In this document: positions 1-5,321 of the stretch, piece after piece
Layout: each line of letters begins with the position of its first letter
How positions within the stretch are numbered: the first letter of the stretch is position 1
Assembly (NCBI GenBank): GCA_937906765.1
Contig: CALCUV010000318.1
Span: 1 to 5,321 of the forward strand
Direction: 5' to 3'
DNA length: 5,321 bases
Source: an uncultured Prevotella sp.
GTDB lineage: Bacteria; Bacteroidota; Bacteroidia; Bacteroidales; Bacteroidaceae
Translations under genes and position numbers: made by a program
Notes under the pieces: generated by a model
The model's database searches: none
Seen by the model: only the letters and a program-made list of their open reading frames with translations
Told to the model about the DNA's origin: nothing

Positions 1-1127
1 AAATATTACAAGGAGGATTAGCAGATTCTCCCCTTTACAACGGACAAATCCAAAGCATCGGACCACGTTACTGTCCGTCCGTAGAAACCAAGATTGTCAC
101 CTTCCCCGACCGCGATAAGCACCCCCTCTTCCTCGAACCCGAAGGTTTAGACACCAACGAACTTTACCTGAATGGGTTCTCCTCAAGCCTTCCTATGGAT
201 GTGCAAATCGAGGCTCTGAGAAAGATGCCCTGCTTCCGCGATGCCGTTGTCTATCGTCCGGGTTACGCCATTGAATACGACTTCTTCCAACCCACACAAC
301 TCAAACACTCGTTGGAATCGAAGAAAATGGAAGGACTCTTCTTCGCTGGACAAGTAAATGGTACGACTGGCTACGAAGAAGCAGCCGCTCAAGGCATCAT
401 TGCAGGGATTAACGCAGCACTGAAAGTAAAGGGCGAAGAACCCCTTGTGCTCCACCGCGACGAAGCTTATATTGGCGTACTCATCGATGATTTAGTGACA
501 AAAGGCGTTGACGAACCCTACCGCATGTTTACCTCACGCGCAGAATACCGTATCTTATTGCGCCAAGATAATGCCGACGTCCGCCTCACACCTTACGCAC
601 AGAAGTACGGACTTTGCAGTGAAGAGCGCCACCGTCGCTTTGAATACAAGAAGAAAAAGATTGCCGAAATCATCGATTACTCCAAGAATTTTTCCATCAA
701 GGCAGAGCGCATCAACCCCTACTTGGAATCAAAAGGCACTGCCCCCTTGCGTGGCGGATGTAAGTTGTTCGACCTCTTGAATCGCCCACAAATCACCCTA
801 CTCGACTTGGCAGGCGAAGTGAAAGCCTTTGGCGAATTCCTCGAACGCATCGAAGAAATCGACCGTGCCGAAATCATCGAAGCAGCAGAAATAGAAATTA
901 AATACCACGGGTATATTTCTCGCGAACGCGCCTTAGCCGACAAAATGCAACGCTTGGAAAACATCAAAATTCGCGGTCATTTCGTGTATAATGAGATTAC
1001 CCAACTCTCTACAGAGGCGCGCCAAAAACTTACTGCTATCGATCCCGAAACGCTTGCCCAAGCCGGACGCATACCTGGCGTATCGCCCAACGACATTTCC
1101 GTATTGTTAGTTCTGCTCGGCAGATAA
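1..1127 (+). CDS. mnmG: tRNA uridine-5-carboxymethylaminomethyl(34) synthesis enzyme MnmG, C-terminal part (5' truncated by window edge)
   Basis: MnmG (GidA) is an FAD/NADH-dependent cytoplasmic enzyme that, with the GTPase MnmE, places the carboxymethylaminomethyl group on C5 of wobble uridine 34 in several tRNAs. The frame is open from base 3 and gives 374 visible residues before TAA at 1125-1127. The family is usually about 620 residues, so roughly the first 250, with the main Rossmann nucleotide-binding motif, lie upstream. Visible family motifs are GPRYCPS (63-83), whose Cys (codon 72-74) corresponds to the conserved catalytic Cys near residue 277 in E. coli; RPGYAIEYDFF; the FAD-contacting FAGQVNGTTGYEEAAAQG (345-398); EYRILLRQDNADVRL; and the C-terminal helical, MnmE-interacting region with KYHGYISRE and GRIPGVSPNDISVLLVLL. 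No frameshift or internal stop is seen. The ATG at 195 is an internal methionine, not the start. Assignment is very secure; only the N-terminus is unseen. Confidence 0.97.
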   Translation, partial: ILQGGLADSPLYNGQIQSIGPRYCPSVETKIVTFPDRDKHPLFLEPEGLDTNELYLNGFSSSLPMDVQIEALRKMPCFRDAVVYRPGYAIEYDFFQPTQLKHSLESKKMEGLFFAGQVNGTTGYEEAAAQGIIAGINAALKVKGEEPLVLHRDEAYIGVLIDDLVTKGVDEPYRMFTSRAEYRILLRQDNADVRLTPYAQKYGLCSEERHRRFEYKKKKIAEIIDYSKNFSIKAERINPYLESKGTAPLRGGCKLFDLLNRPQITLLDLAGEVKAFGEFLERIEEIDRAEIIEAAEIEIKYHGYISRERALADKMQRLENIKIRGHFVYNEITQLSTEARQKLTAIDPETLAQAGRIPGVSPNDISVLLVLLGR

Positions 1128-1259
1128 GTGAAACGCTATCTATTTTAGGAAAAACTAAACCTCAAACTGTCGCAACAAAGTCTCAAAGAAATTCAACAAA
1201 GTTACTCTTTGTTTCTACAATTTCTATGATGAAATGGCGAAAAACAGAAAGCGTTTCAC
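1128..1259. repeat. Nested inverted repeat in the mnmG-apt gap
   Basis: The element starts on the base after the mnmG stop. The outer arms 1128-1141 (GTGAAACGCTATCT) and 1246-1259 (AGAAAGCGTTTCAC) are inverted copies matching at 13 of 14 positions, with the terminal 10 bp perfect. Inside lies a second hairpin: AGAAATT (1187-1193) pairs with AATTTCT (1219-1225), and AACAAAG (1195-1201) pairs with CTTTGTT (1207-1213) around the loop TTACT. AACAAAGT also occurs directly repeated at 1174 and 1195. The outer arms end in GTGAAAC and GTTTCAC, the two halves of a typical parS site. It could be an mRNA structure between mnmG and apt, a small palindromic element, or a structured part of a segregation locus. 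There is no terminal T-run of the kind an intrinsic terminator needs. The repeats are visible directly; function is unknown. Confidence 0.6.
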
Positions 1260-1273
1260 GCATGTCTCAAAAA

Positions 1274-1289
1274 TGTTCCACGTGGAACA
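1274..1289. other. parS-like centromere site (predicted ParB binding palindrome)
   Basis: TGTTCCACGTGGAACA is a perfect 16-bp palindrome. It matches the bacterial parS consensus TGTTNCACGTGAAACA at all but one position, and that change (G at position 12) restores symmetry with the C at position 5. The same GTTCCACGTGGAAC core is used by Pseudomonas parS sites. ParB dimers load at parS, spread along DNA, and work with ParA and SMC/condensin in chromosome segregation. Position next to mnmG/gidA fits, because parS sites in many bacteria cluster near the origin and gid genes. It is intergenic, 33 bp upstream of the apt start. parA and parB are not in this window, so the role is inferred from the motif alone. 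Confidence 0.8.
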
Positions 1290-1322
1290 AAATAAAAACA
1301 AACATCCCGTTTTCAGTTAGAT

Positions 1323-1859
1323 ATGAATAAGCAACTCTTATTAGAAAATCTTCGCAACGTCCCCAACTTCCCCATTCCCGGCATTCAGTTTAAGGATGTC
1401 TCTACACTTTACAAGAATCCTGCATGCGTCCATGAGATGCTTGAGGAATTGGTACGCCTTTACGCAGATAAAGGTATCACCAAAGTCGTAGGGATTGAAT
1501 CACGCGGATTCGTGATGGGCGCTATTCTTGCCGCTCGCTTAGGTTGCGGATTTGTAATGTGTCGCAAACCTGGAAAACTTCCTGCTGAAACACTCAAGGA
1601 AAGTTATGGCAAGGAATATGGTACGGACACTATCGAAATTCATACCGACGCTATCGATGCTAACGACGTTGTGCTGATTCATGATGACCTTCTCGCAACG
1701 GGCGGATCTATGTTGGCGGCTTACAACCTTGTCAGCAAATTCCATCCTAAGGACATATTTATAAATTGTCTTATCGAACTCAAGATTGAAGGACTGGAAG
1801 GCCGTAAGTTCTTAGGAGCAGATAAAAATGTGGAAACCCTTCTTGTGATTGAAGACTAA
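1323..1859 (+). CDS. apt: Adenine phosphoribosyltransferase
   Basis: Apt converts adenine and PRPP to AMP and pyrophosphate in the cytoplasm, salvaging purine base. At 178 residues it has normal family length. Visible motifs are FPIPGIQFKDVSTL near the N-terminus (the usual PxPGIxFxDI type entry), GIESRGFVMGA around residues 58-67, RKPGKLPAET (81-90), which belongs to the flexible active-site loop, and the PRPP-binding signature DDLLATGG (121-128) with its two aspartates intact. Start choice: the ATG at 1323 gives the family-typical N-terminus; no clear Shine-Dalgarno precedes it, as is usual in Bacteroidota. The stop TAA shares its last A with the uvrC start, so the two genes should be cotranscribed. 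The 195-bp leader after mnmG contains an inverted repeat and a parS-like site, so apt may have its own promoter, although no convincing -33/-7 pair was found. Confidence 0.96.
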   Translation: MNKQLLLENLRNVPNFPIPGIQFKDVSTLYKNPACVHEMLEELVRLYADKGITKVVGIESRGFVMGAILAARLGCGFVMCRKPGKLPAETLKESYGKEYGTDTIEIHTDAIDANDVVLIHDDLLATGGSMLAAYNLVSKFHPKDIFINCLIELKIEGLEGRKFLGADKNVETLLVIED

Positions 1860-3685
1860 TGAATGACTACTTAGAAGGAATTATTCGCAACTTGCCCGAC
1901 TTGCCGGGGTGCTATCAGTACCTCGACGAGTCGGGCACGGTAATTTATGTTGGGAAAGCGAAAAATCTGAAACGGCGTGTGAGTTCGTATTTCAACCGTG
2001 AGCACGACTCGAAGAAAACACAGATGCTTGTGCGCAAGATTCACGACATCCGTTACATCGTAGTGAAGACCAATGAGGAGTCGCTCTTGCTTGAAAACAA
2101 CCTTATCAAGAAGTATAAACCGCGTTACAATGTACTTCTGAAGGATGACAAAACCTATCCCTCGATAGCCGTAACGAAGGAGGAATTTCCGCGTATTTTT
2201 TCTACGCGCAACCGAAATCTGCCCCATTGCATGTACTTCGGTCCCTACTCTCACGTACCCACGATGCACGCTTTGCTGGACCTTTGTCGGCAACTGTATC
2301 GCCCGCGCACTTGTCGCCAACCTATGACGCAAGAAGGCATTGACGGGGGGCGCTATAAGGTATGTTTGGAGTACCACATCAAACGTTGTGGCGGCTGTTG
2401 CATAGGTAAGGAAACGCGTGAGGCATACCGAGAAAACATTGAGGCATGCAAGGAGATTTTGAAGGGGAATACGGCAGAACTTCAAAGGCAGTTGCGCGCG
2501 AAAATGATTTCCCTTGCCGAAGAACTCCGCTTTGAGGAGGCACAGGTGATTAAGGAGCAATACGACCTTATTGATGGGTATCGCGCCAAGAGTGAAGTGG
2601 TCAGCAATACGCTTCATAACATCGACGTATTCGCCATTGAGTCGGACGAGAAAGAGGCTTATATCAACTACCTACACGTTGTCAACGGAGCAATTACGCA
2701 AGCCTTCACCTTTGAATACACCAAGCGATTGGACGAAACCGATGAAGAACTCCTGGCTTTGGGTATTGTGGAAATGAGAACCAAATACGAGAGTCGCTCA
2801 AAGGAAATAATCGTACCCTTCAACGTGGACTTGCCCGAAGATTACGCCCTGCAAACCATACCTCAGAAGGGGGATAAAAAGAAACTCTTAGAACTCTCGC
2901 GCCTCAACGTGAAGCAATATAAGTTCGACCGTTTGAAGCAAGCAGAAAAGTTAAATCCCGAACAAAAGCAGGTGCGCTTGATGAAGGAAATCCAAGAGCA
3001 ATTAGGACTTCCCAAACTGCCTATGCGCATTGAACTTTTCGACAATTCAAATCTCCAGGGGTCGGACGCCGTAGCCGCTTGCGTGGTGTTTGAAAAGTTA
3101 AAACCCGCCAAGAAAGATTACCGCCGTTATAACATCAAGACCGTTGTCGGGCCAGATGACTATGCCTCGATGAAGGAAGTGGTGCGCCGTCGCTACACCC
3201 GCTTAAAGGAAGAAGAAAGTCCCCTACCCGACCTTATCATTGCCGACGGAGGTGTGGGGCAAATGGAAGTAATTCGCCAAGTGGTAGAAGAAGAACTCGG
3301 CCTTTCTATCCCCATCGCCGGACTGGCAAAGAACGAGCGCCACAGAACTCGTGAACTGCTCTATGGGTTTCCTCCAGCACACATTGGATTAGACCCAACG
3401 TCACAACTCTTCCGCACGCTTTCGGCCATGCAAGAAGAAGTGCACCGCTTCGCTATTACCTTCCACCGCGAGAAACGCTCGAAGCGCCAAGTTGCTTCTG
3501 CGCTGGATAGCATTTCAGGCATAGGTCCCAAAACAAAACTAACCCTCCTCAAGGAGTTTGGTTCCGTAAAGCGCGTTAAAGAAGCCAGCGTTGCACAACT
3601 CCAATCCCTGCTCGGCGAGAAAAACGGAGCAAAAATATTTAGTGCCCTTCACGAGAACACATCTCTTGAAGTCGCCACCACTTAA
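1859..3685 (+). CDS. uvrC: Excinuclease ABC subunit C
   Basis: UvrC is the dual endonuclease of nucleotide excision repair, cutting both sides of a lesion handed over by UvrB. At 608 residues it is full length. Domains in order: GIY-YIG nuclease about residues 13-100 (PGCYQY, VIYVGKAKNL, R40, and E79 in LLLENN), which makes the 3' incision; a cysteine cluster C152-x16-C169-x7-C177-x3-C181 at the place of the iron-sulfur ligands; a UVR helical hairpin about 206-240 (EELRFEEAQVIKEQY) that contacts UvrB; an RNase H-like nuclease with D395 (FDNSNLQG), D433/D434 (GPDDYASM), D463 (IIADGG) and H529 (EEVHRFAI), which makes the 5' incision; and tandem helix-hairpin-helix DNA-binding motifs from about 551 (SISGIGPKTK). 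All expected catalytic residues are present. The start ATG overlaps the apt TAA (TAATG), implying translational coupling. No damage or unusual insertions were seen. Confidence 0.98.
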   Translation: MNDYLEGIIRNLPDLPGCYQYLDESGTVIYVGKAKNLKRRVSSYFNREHDSKKTQMLVRKIHDIRYIVVKTNEESLLLENNLIKKYKPRYNVLLKDDKTYPSIAVTKEEFPRIFSTRNRNLPHCMYFGPYSHVPTMHALLDLCRQLYRPRTCRQPMTQEGIDGGRYKVCLEYHIKRCGGCCIGKETREAYRENIEACKEILKGNTAELQRQLRAKMISLAEELRFEEAQVIKEQYDLIDGYRAKSEVVSNTLHNIDVFAIESDEKEAYINYLHVVNGAITQAFTFEYTKRLDETDEELLALGIVEMRTKYESRSKEIIVPFNVDLPEDYALQTIPQKGDKKKLLELSRLNVKQYKFDRLKQAEKLNPEQKQVRLMKEIQEQLGLPKLPMRIELFDNSNLQGSDAVAACVVFEKLKPAKKDYRRYNIKTVVGPDDYASMKEVVRRRYTRLKEEESPLPDLIIADGGVGQMEVIRQVVEEELGLSIPIAGLAKNERHRTRELLYGFPPAHIGLDPTSQLFRTLSAMQEEVHRFAITFHREKRSKRQVASALDSISGIGPKTKLTLLKEFGSVKRVKEASVAQLQSLLGEKNGAKIFSALHENTSLEVATT

Positions 3686-3686
3686 T

Positions 3687-3717
3687 TTGCACAAATCAGC
3701 AAAACACGTGCAATTTT
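3687..3717 (+). terminator. Weak hairpin plus T-run after uvrC (possible terminator)
   Basis: TTGCAC (3687-3692) and GTGCAA (3708-3713) can pair around a 15-nt loop and are followed at once by TTTT, just after the uvrC stop. The stem is only 6 bp and the loop is large, so a functional intrinsic terminator is uncertain. The rest of the 96-bp gap before dtd is AT-rich, including a run of six T at 3747-3752, and could hold a dtd promoter, but I could not identify a clear one. Confidence 0.25.
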
Positions 3718-3781
3718 ACTCCAGACGGAGAAACTGAAATGTATTATTTTTTCGCAAATATTCATCTGCATTTTATTCATT

Positions 3782-4234
3782 ATGAGAATACTAATCCAAC
3801 GCGTAAGTCAAGCATCAGTTACGATTAATTCCGTTGTAAAGAGCAACATCTCCCACGGGTTGTTAATTTTGCTTGGAATTGAGCCCACCGATACGCCCGA
3901 CGATGCCGACTGGCTCTGTAAGAAAGTTGCCGCCCTCCGAATCTTTGACGACGAAGCGGGAGTGATGAACAAGAGCATTACGGACGTCGGTGGCGAAGCC
4001 TTAGTGGTAAGTCAGTTCACCTTAATGGCGAGCACGAAGAAGGGAAACCGTCCGAGCTACATCCGAGCGGCGCGTCCCGAAGTGGCGATTCCGCTTTACG
4101 AATATTTCTGCACCACCCTCTCCAGTCTGATTGGCAAGGAAGTGGGTACGGGAGAATTTGGAGCAGATATGAAAGTGGCGCTCATCAATGACGGACCAGT
4201 TACGATTTGGATGGACACGAATAACAAGGAGTAA
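3782..4234 (+). CDS. dtd: D-aminoacyl-tRNA deacylase
   Basis: Dtd is a homodimeric cytoplasmic proofreading enzyme that hydrolyses D-aminoacyl-tRNAs (and Gly-tRNA(Ala)), keeping D-amino acids out of proteins and recycling the tRNA. The 150-residue length is typical (about 145-150). It opens with MRILIQRVSQASV, a classic Dtd N-terminus, which supports the ATG at 3782. The active-site motif SQFTLMAS covers residues 77-84, with T80 at the position of the conserved threonine, followed by KKGNRPSY. The C-terminal NDGPVTI carries the Gly-Pro pair (138-139), the cross-subunit cis-Pro motif that rejects L-amino acids. It lies 96 bp after uvrC on the same strand. In Bacteroidales, as I recall, dtd follows uvrC and is followed by a MazG-type pyrophosphohydrolase and deoC; here a repeat-rich non-coding stretch follows instead. 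Confidence 0.97.
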   Translation: MRILIQRVSQASVTINSVVKSNISHGLLILLGIEPTDTPDDADWLCKKVAALRIFDDEAGVMNKSITDVGGEALVVSQFTLMASTKKGNRPSYIRAARPEVAIPLYEYFCTTLSSLIGKEVGTGEFGADMKVALINDGPVTIWMDTNNKE

Positions 4235-4243
4235 CAGTTGTTG

Positions 4244-4459
4244 GACAGAAGAACAGAAAAGCGAAGTTGGGGGTGAGACAGAAGAACAAAAGATTTTTGC
4301 TTTTTGGACAGAAGAACAAAAGGACAAAAGAGCAGGGGAGACAGAAGAACAAAAGAACAGAATTTATAAACAACACTGCTACAATTTTGGGACAGAAGAA
4401 CAGAAGTTTATTTATCAACAAGATTAGTTTTTGACAGAAGAACAAAAGGACAAAAGAGC
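4244..4459 (+). repeat. Six-copy purine-rich 16-mer array built from an octamer
   Basis: The unit GACAGAAGAACAAAAG occurs at 4244 (GACAGAAGAACAGAAA), 4277, 4307, 4340, 4391 (GACAGAAGAACAGAAG) and 4433. It breaks down into octamers of form RACARAAG. At 4307-4330 and 4433-4456 three octamers run in tandem, and 4307-4333 and 4433-4459 are identical over 27 bp. Start-to-start distances are 33, 30, 33, 51 and 42 bp, all multiples of three, so every copy reads TEEQK in one + frame and LLFFC-type peptide on the - strand. Intervening sequences are unrelated to each other. The array begins 10 bp after the dtd stop. It looks like a decayed simple-repeat array rather than a gene; function is unknown. 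Confidence 0.85.
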
Positions 4460-4494
4460 TAACGCCAAATATGGACTATGATATAGCAGTTAGC
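4458..4494 (+). other. Possible hairpin at the end of the octamer array
   Basis: GCTAAC (4458-4463) is the inverted complement of GTTAGC (4489-4494), with a shorter ATAT/ATAT pairing inside the 25-nt loop. A 6-bp stem with a long loop can arise by chance. No T-run follows, so it is not an obvious terminator. Confidence 0.25.
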
Positions 4495-4582
4495 CTTTAT
4501 GGATTATCATACACGCTCCACGCCGTGCTACCTCGCCCCAATGTTAAGAGATACTGAGAAATTGAAGAGAGAGGTTGAGAGA

Positions 4583-4676
4583 TTGTAATCATACCCCCTC
4601 TTTATTCTTTAGAATTTCGGCAGTATCCCTTAAGATAGGGGGAGTACCGCGTAGCGGGGAGGGAGTATGATTACAA
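4583..4676. repeat. REP/MITE-like inverted repeat
   Basis: TTGTAATCATACCCCCTC (4583-4600) and GAGGGAGTATGATTACAA (4659-4676) are inverted copies matching at 17 of 18 positions, enclosing 58 bp. Two small hairpins sit inside: CCCT/AGGG (4627-4630 with 4637-4640) and CCGC-GTA-GCGG (4647-4657). No open reading frame lies within and no target-site duplication is evident at the edges. The structure suits a palindromic repeat element or a very small non-autonomous insertion; its transposition origin is inference. Confidence 0.65.
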
Positions 4677-4696
4677 ACCCATTTGAAATCAGAGTG

Positions 4697-4720
4697 CTCC
4701 CTTTAGATAGAGCAAGGGAG
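4697..4720. repeat. Second palindrome related to the adjacent inverted repeat
   Basis: CTCCCTT (4697-4703) pairs with AAGGGAG (4714-4720) around a 10-nt loop. It runs into AGGGAGTATGA (4715-4725), an exact 11-bp direct repeat of 4660-4670 in the right arm of the preceding element. The two structures therefore appear to belong to one repeat family or to one composite element spanning about 4583-4725. Confidence 0.55.
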
Positions 4721-4761
4721 TATGACATTATTTTTAGAGTAAACTTCTATATCCTTACTAA

Positions 4762-4785
4762 AATATGTTCTTTTGTTCTTATGTC
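4762..4785 (-). repeat. Inverted copy of the purine-rich 16-mer
   Basis: On the - strand this reads as octamers GACATAAG, AACAAAAG and a degraded AACATATT. The 16-bp core (4770-4785) matches the unit of the array at 4244-4459 at 15 of 16 positions, but in the opposite orientation. Its core is 310 bp from the last direct copy, and the REP-like inverted repeat lies between them. Confidence 0.65.
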
Positions 4786-4847
4786 TAACCACACTGATTC
4801 GCCAGTCTAACCACCCCATTCACCTGTCCAACCAACCTGATTCACCT
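4783..4847. repeat. Three-unit tandem repeat of 21-22 bp
   Basis: The units are 4783-4804, 4805-4825 and 4826-4847. Each starts GTCYAACCA, continues with a C-rich centre, and ends with ATTCRCC plus one base; the middle unit is one base shorter. The first unit overlaps the inverted 16-mer copy by GTC. The array ends 20 bp before the downstream start codon, so it lies in the transporter gene's probable promoter or leader, where repeated sites could affect expression; that role is inference. Confidence 0.6.
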
Positions 4848-4867
4848 AAAGAAATAAACAACACCTC

Positions 4868-5321
4868 ATGTCATTTTTACAAATACTCACACAAATGGCC
4901 ATCATCTTCGGAGTGGTCATCGTAGGTTATGTTGCCACGCGCATCGGAGTGTGGAAAACGGAGATGAACCGCAATATGTCGGTCTTCGTTCTCAACGTTA
5001 CCTGCCCCATGCTCATTATCGGGTCCGTGATGGGCGAAGGGTTGCAATTTAGCGACGAAGAAATTTATCAACTCGTCATTGTGTCGCTCATCAATTACGC
5101 CGTGTTGATTTTGGGTGCCTTTGCCATTGCCAAGATATGGAAGGTGCGCCCCGAGCGTCAAGGTTTGCAGAAATTCATGGTCACTTTCGGGAATGTCACC
5201 TTCATCGGATTCCCCGCATGTGCCGCAATTTTTGGCGACCGTGCCGTCTTCTACGCTTCCGTTCTCGACATCCCCTTTAACCTGCTTATCTTTACTGTGG
5301 GCCTTTCCTTTGTGACGGAAC
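4868..5321 (+). CDS. AEC (auxin efflux carrier) family transporter, N-terminal part (3' truncated by window edge)
   Basis: AEC-family proteins are inner-membrane secondary transporters of about 300-320 residues with ten predicted membrane helices; bacterial members include malate and other organic-acid carriers. The 151 visible residues hold about five hydrophobic segments: roughly 8-28, 37-56, 66-89, 103-122 and 127-149. Family features are the first-helix GYVATRIGVW, the NVTCPMLIIGSV segment with its conserved Asn-Pro pattern in helix 2, and FGNVTFIGFP (107-116), the characteristic FGN/GxP motif of helix 4. The frame stays open to the window end with no damage. Start ATG 4868 gives a complete first helix; the next Met (residue 10) would cut into it. 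There is no clear Shine-Dalgarno. Substrate cannot be told from this fragment. A 633-bp repeat-rich gap separates it from dtd, so it is probably transcribed separately. Confidence 0.9.
   Translation, partial: MSFLQILTQMAIIFGVVIVGYVATRIGVWKTEMNRNMSVFVLNVTCPMLIIGSVMGEGLQFSDEEIYQLVIVSLINYAVLILGAFAIAKIWKVRPERQGLQKFMVTFGNVTFIGFPACAAIFGDRAVFYASVLDIPFNLLIFTVGLSFVTE

Larger units (their letters stand above)
4235..4867. other. Repeat-rich intergenic region of 633 bp without a credible gene
   Basis: No reading frame here resembles a known protein; the short open frames are low-complexity translations of the repeats. In order it contains a purine-rich octamer/16-mer array (4244-4459), a possible hairpin (4458-4494), an unstructured-looking stretch with a purine-rich run (about 4545-4582), an 18-bp inverted repeat (4583-4676) with small internal hairpins, another hairpin (4697-4720), an inverted copy of the 16-mer (4762-4785) and a three-unit tandem repeat (4783-4847). 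The promoter of the downstream transporter gene presumably lies here, but no convincing Bacteroidota-type TTTG / TAnnTTTG pair was found. Composition and repeat content differ sharply from the compact genes upstream. Confidence 0.8.

Noticed and set aside
1274..1289. The palindrome as an intrinsic terminator on the minus strand (it is followed there by TTTTT)
   Set aside because: A perfect palindrome leaves no loop of its own, there is no minus-strand gene to terminate, and the parS match explains the sequence better.
1871..2617. Long minus-strand frame opposite uvrC
   Set aside because: It is a shadow of the uvrC coding frame, which carries all the conserved motifs; the antisense translation resembles nothing known to me.
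3705..3710. Second CACGTG core after uvrC
   Set aside because: Only the central hexamer matches parS; flanks do not match TGTTN/NAACA and are not symmetric.
3719..3752. CTCC-AGAC-GGAG hairpin followed by T-run as a terminator
   Set aside because: The stem is 4 bp and the T-run starts 16 nt after it, too far for an intrinsic terminator.
3745..3752. TATTTTTT as a Bacteroidota -7 promoter box for dtd
   Set aside because: It lacks the final G of TAnnTTTG and has no TTTG -33 element at the usual distance; it is equally explained by AT-richness.
4412..4420. DnaA-box-like TTATCAACA
   Set aside because: It has one mismatch to TTATNCACA and stands alone; an origin would need a cluster and an AT-rich unwinding element.
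4188..4427. Open frame encoding repeated TEEQK peptides
   Set aside because: It begins inside dtd in another frame, is low complexity, and exists because the repeat copies are in phase. No family resemblance.
4200..4445. Minus-strand frames with LLFFC or CSSV repeats (also 4022-4327)
   Set aside because: These are complements of the purine-rich repeat and overlap dtd; hydrophobic Cys/Phe repeats come from the DNA repeat, not from a recognisable membrane peptide.
4244..4459. CRISPR array
   Set aside because: Repeats are only 16 bp and imperfect, spacers vary from 14 to 35 bp, the repeats have octamer substructure, and no cas gene is present.
4877..5161. Minus-strand frame opposite the AEC gene
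   Set aside because: The + strand frame gives a clear membrane transporter with family motifs; this is its antisense shadow.

Overview
The window looks like chromosomal DNA from a member of the Bacteroidota, most likely order Bacteroidales (Prevotella-like). This rests on the gene order mnmG - apt - uvrC - dtd, all on the + strand, which I recall as a Bacteroidales arrangement; on the near absence of Shine-Dalgarno sequences before the starts; and on the Bacteroidota-like UvrC cysteine spacing. The placement is inference, since no rRNA or other marker is present.

Layout: positions 1-1127 carry the C-terminal part of MnmG (tRNA wobble-uridine modification). The gap 1128-1322 holds a nested inverted-repeat structure and then a perfect 16-bp palindrome that matches the parS centromere sequence bound by ParB. 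Next come apt (1323-1859; purine salvage) and uvrC (1859-3685; nucleotide excision repair), which share one base, so they are almost certainly cotranscribed and translationally coupled. After a 96-bp gap lies dtd (3782-4234; removal of D-amino acids from tRNA). Positions 4235-4867 hold no credible gene but are dense in repeats: six copies of a purine-rich 16-mer made of octamers, a REP/MITE-like inverted repeat with extra hairpins, an inverted copy of the 16-mer, and a three-unit tandem repeat ending 20 bp before the next gene. The window ends inside an AEC-family (auxin efflux carrier type) membrane transporter starting at 4868.

The genes are housekeeping: tRNA modification and quality control (mnmG, dtd), nucleotide salvage (apt), DNA repair (uvrC), plus one transporter. 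They share a neighbourhood rather than a single pathway. The interest lies between genes: a probable chromosome-segregation site next to mnmG, and a repeat-rich stretch after dtd where, in relatives as I remember them, further housekeeping genes follow directly. I found no novel multi-gene system.
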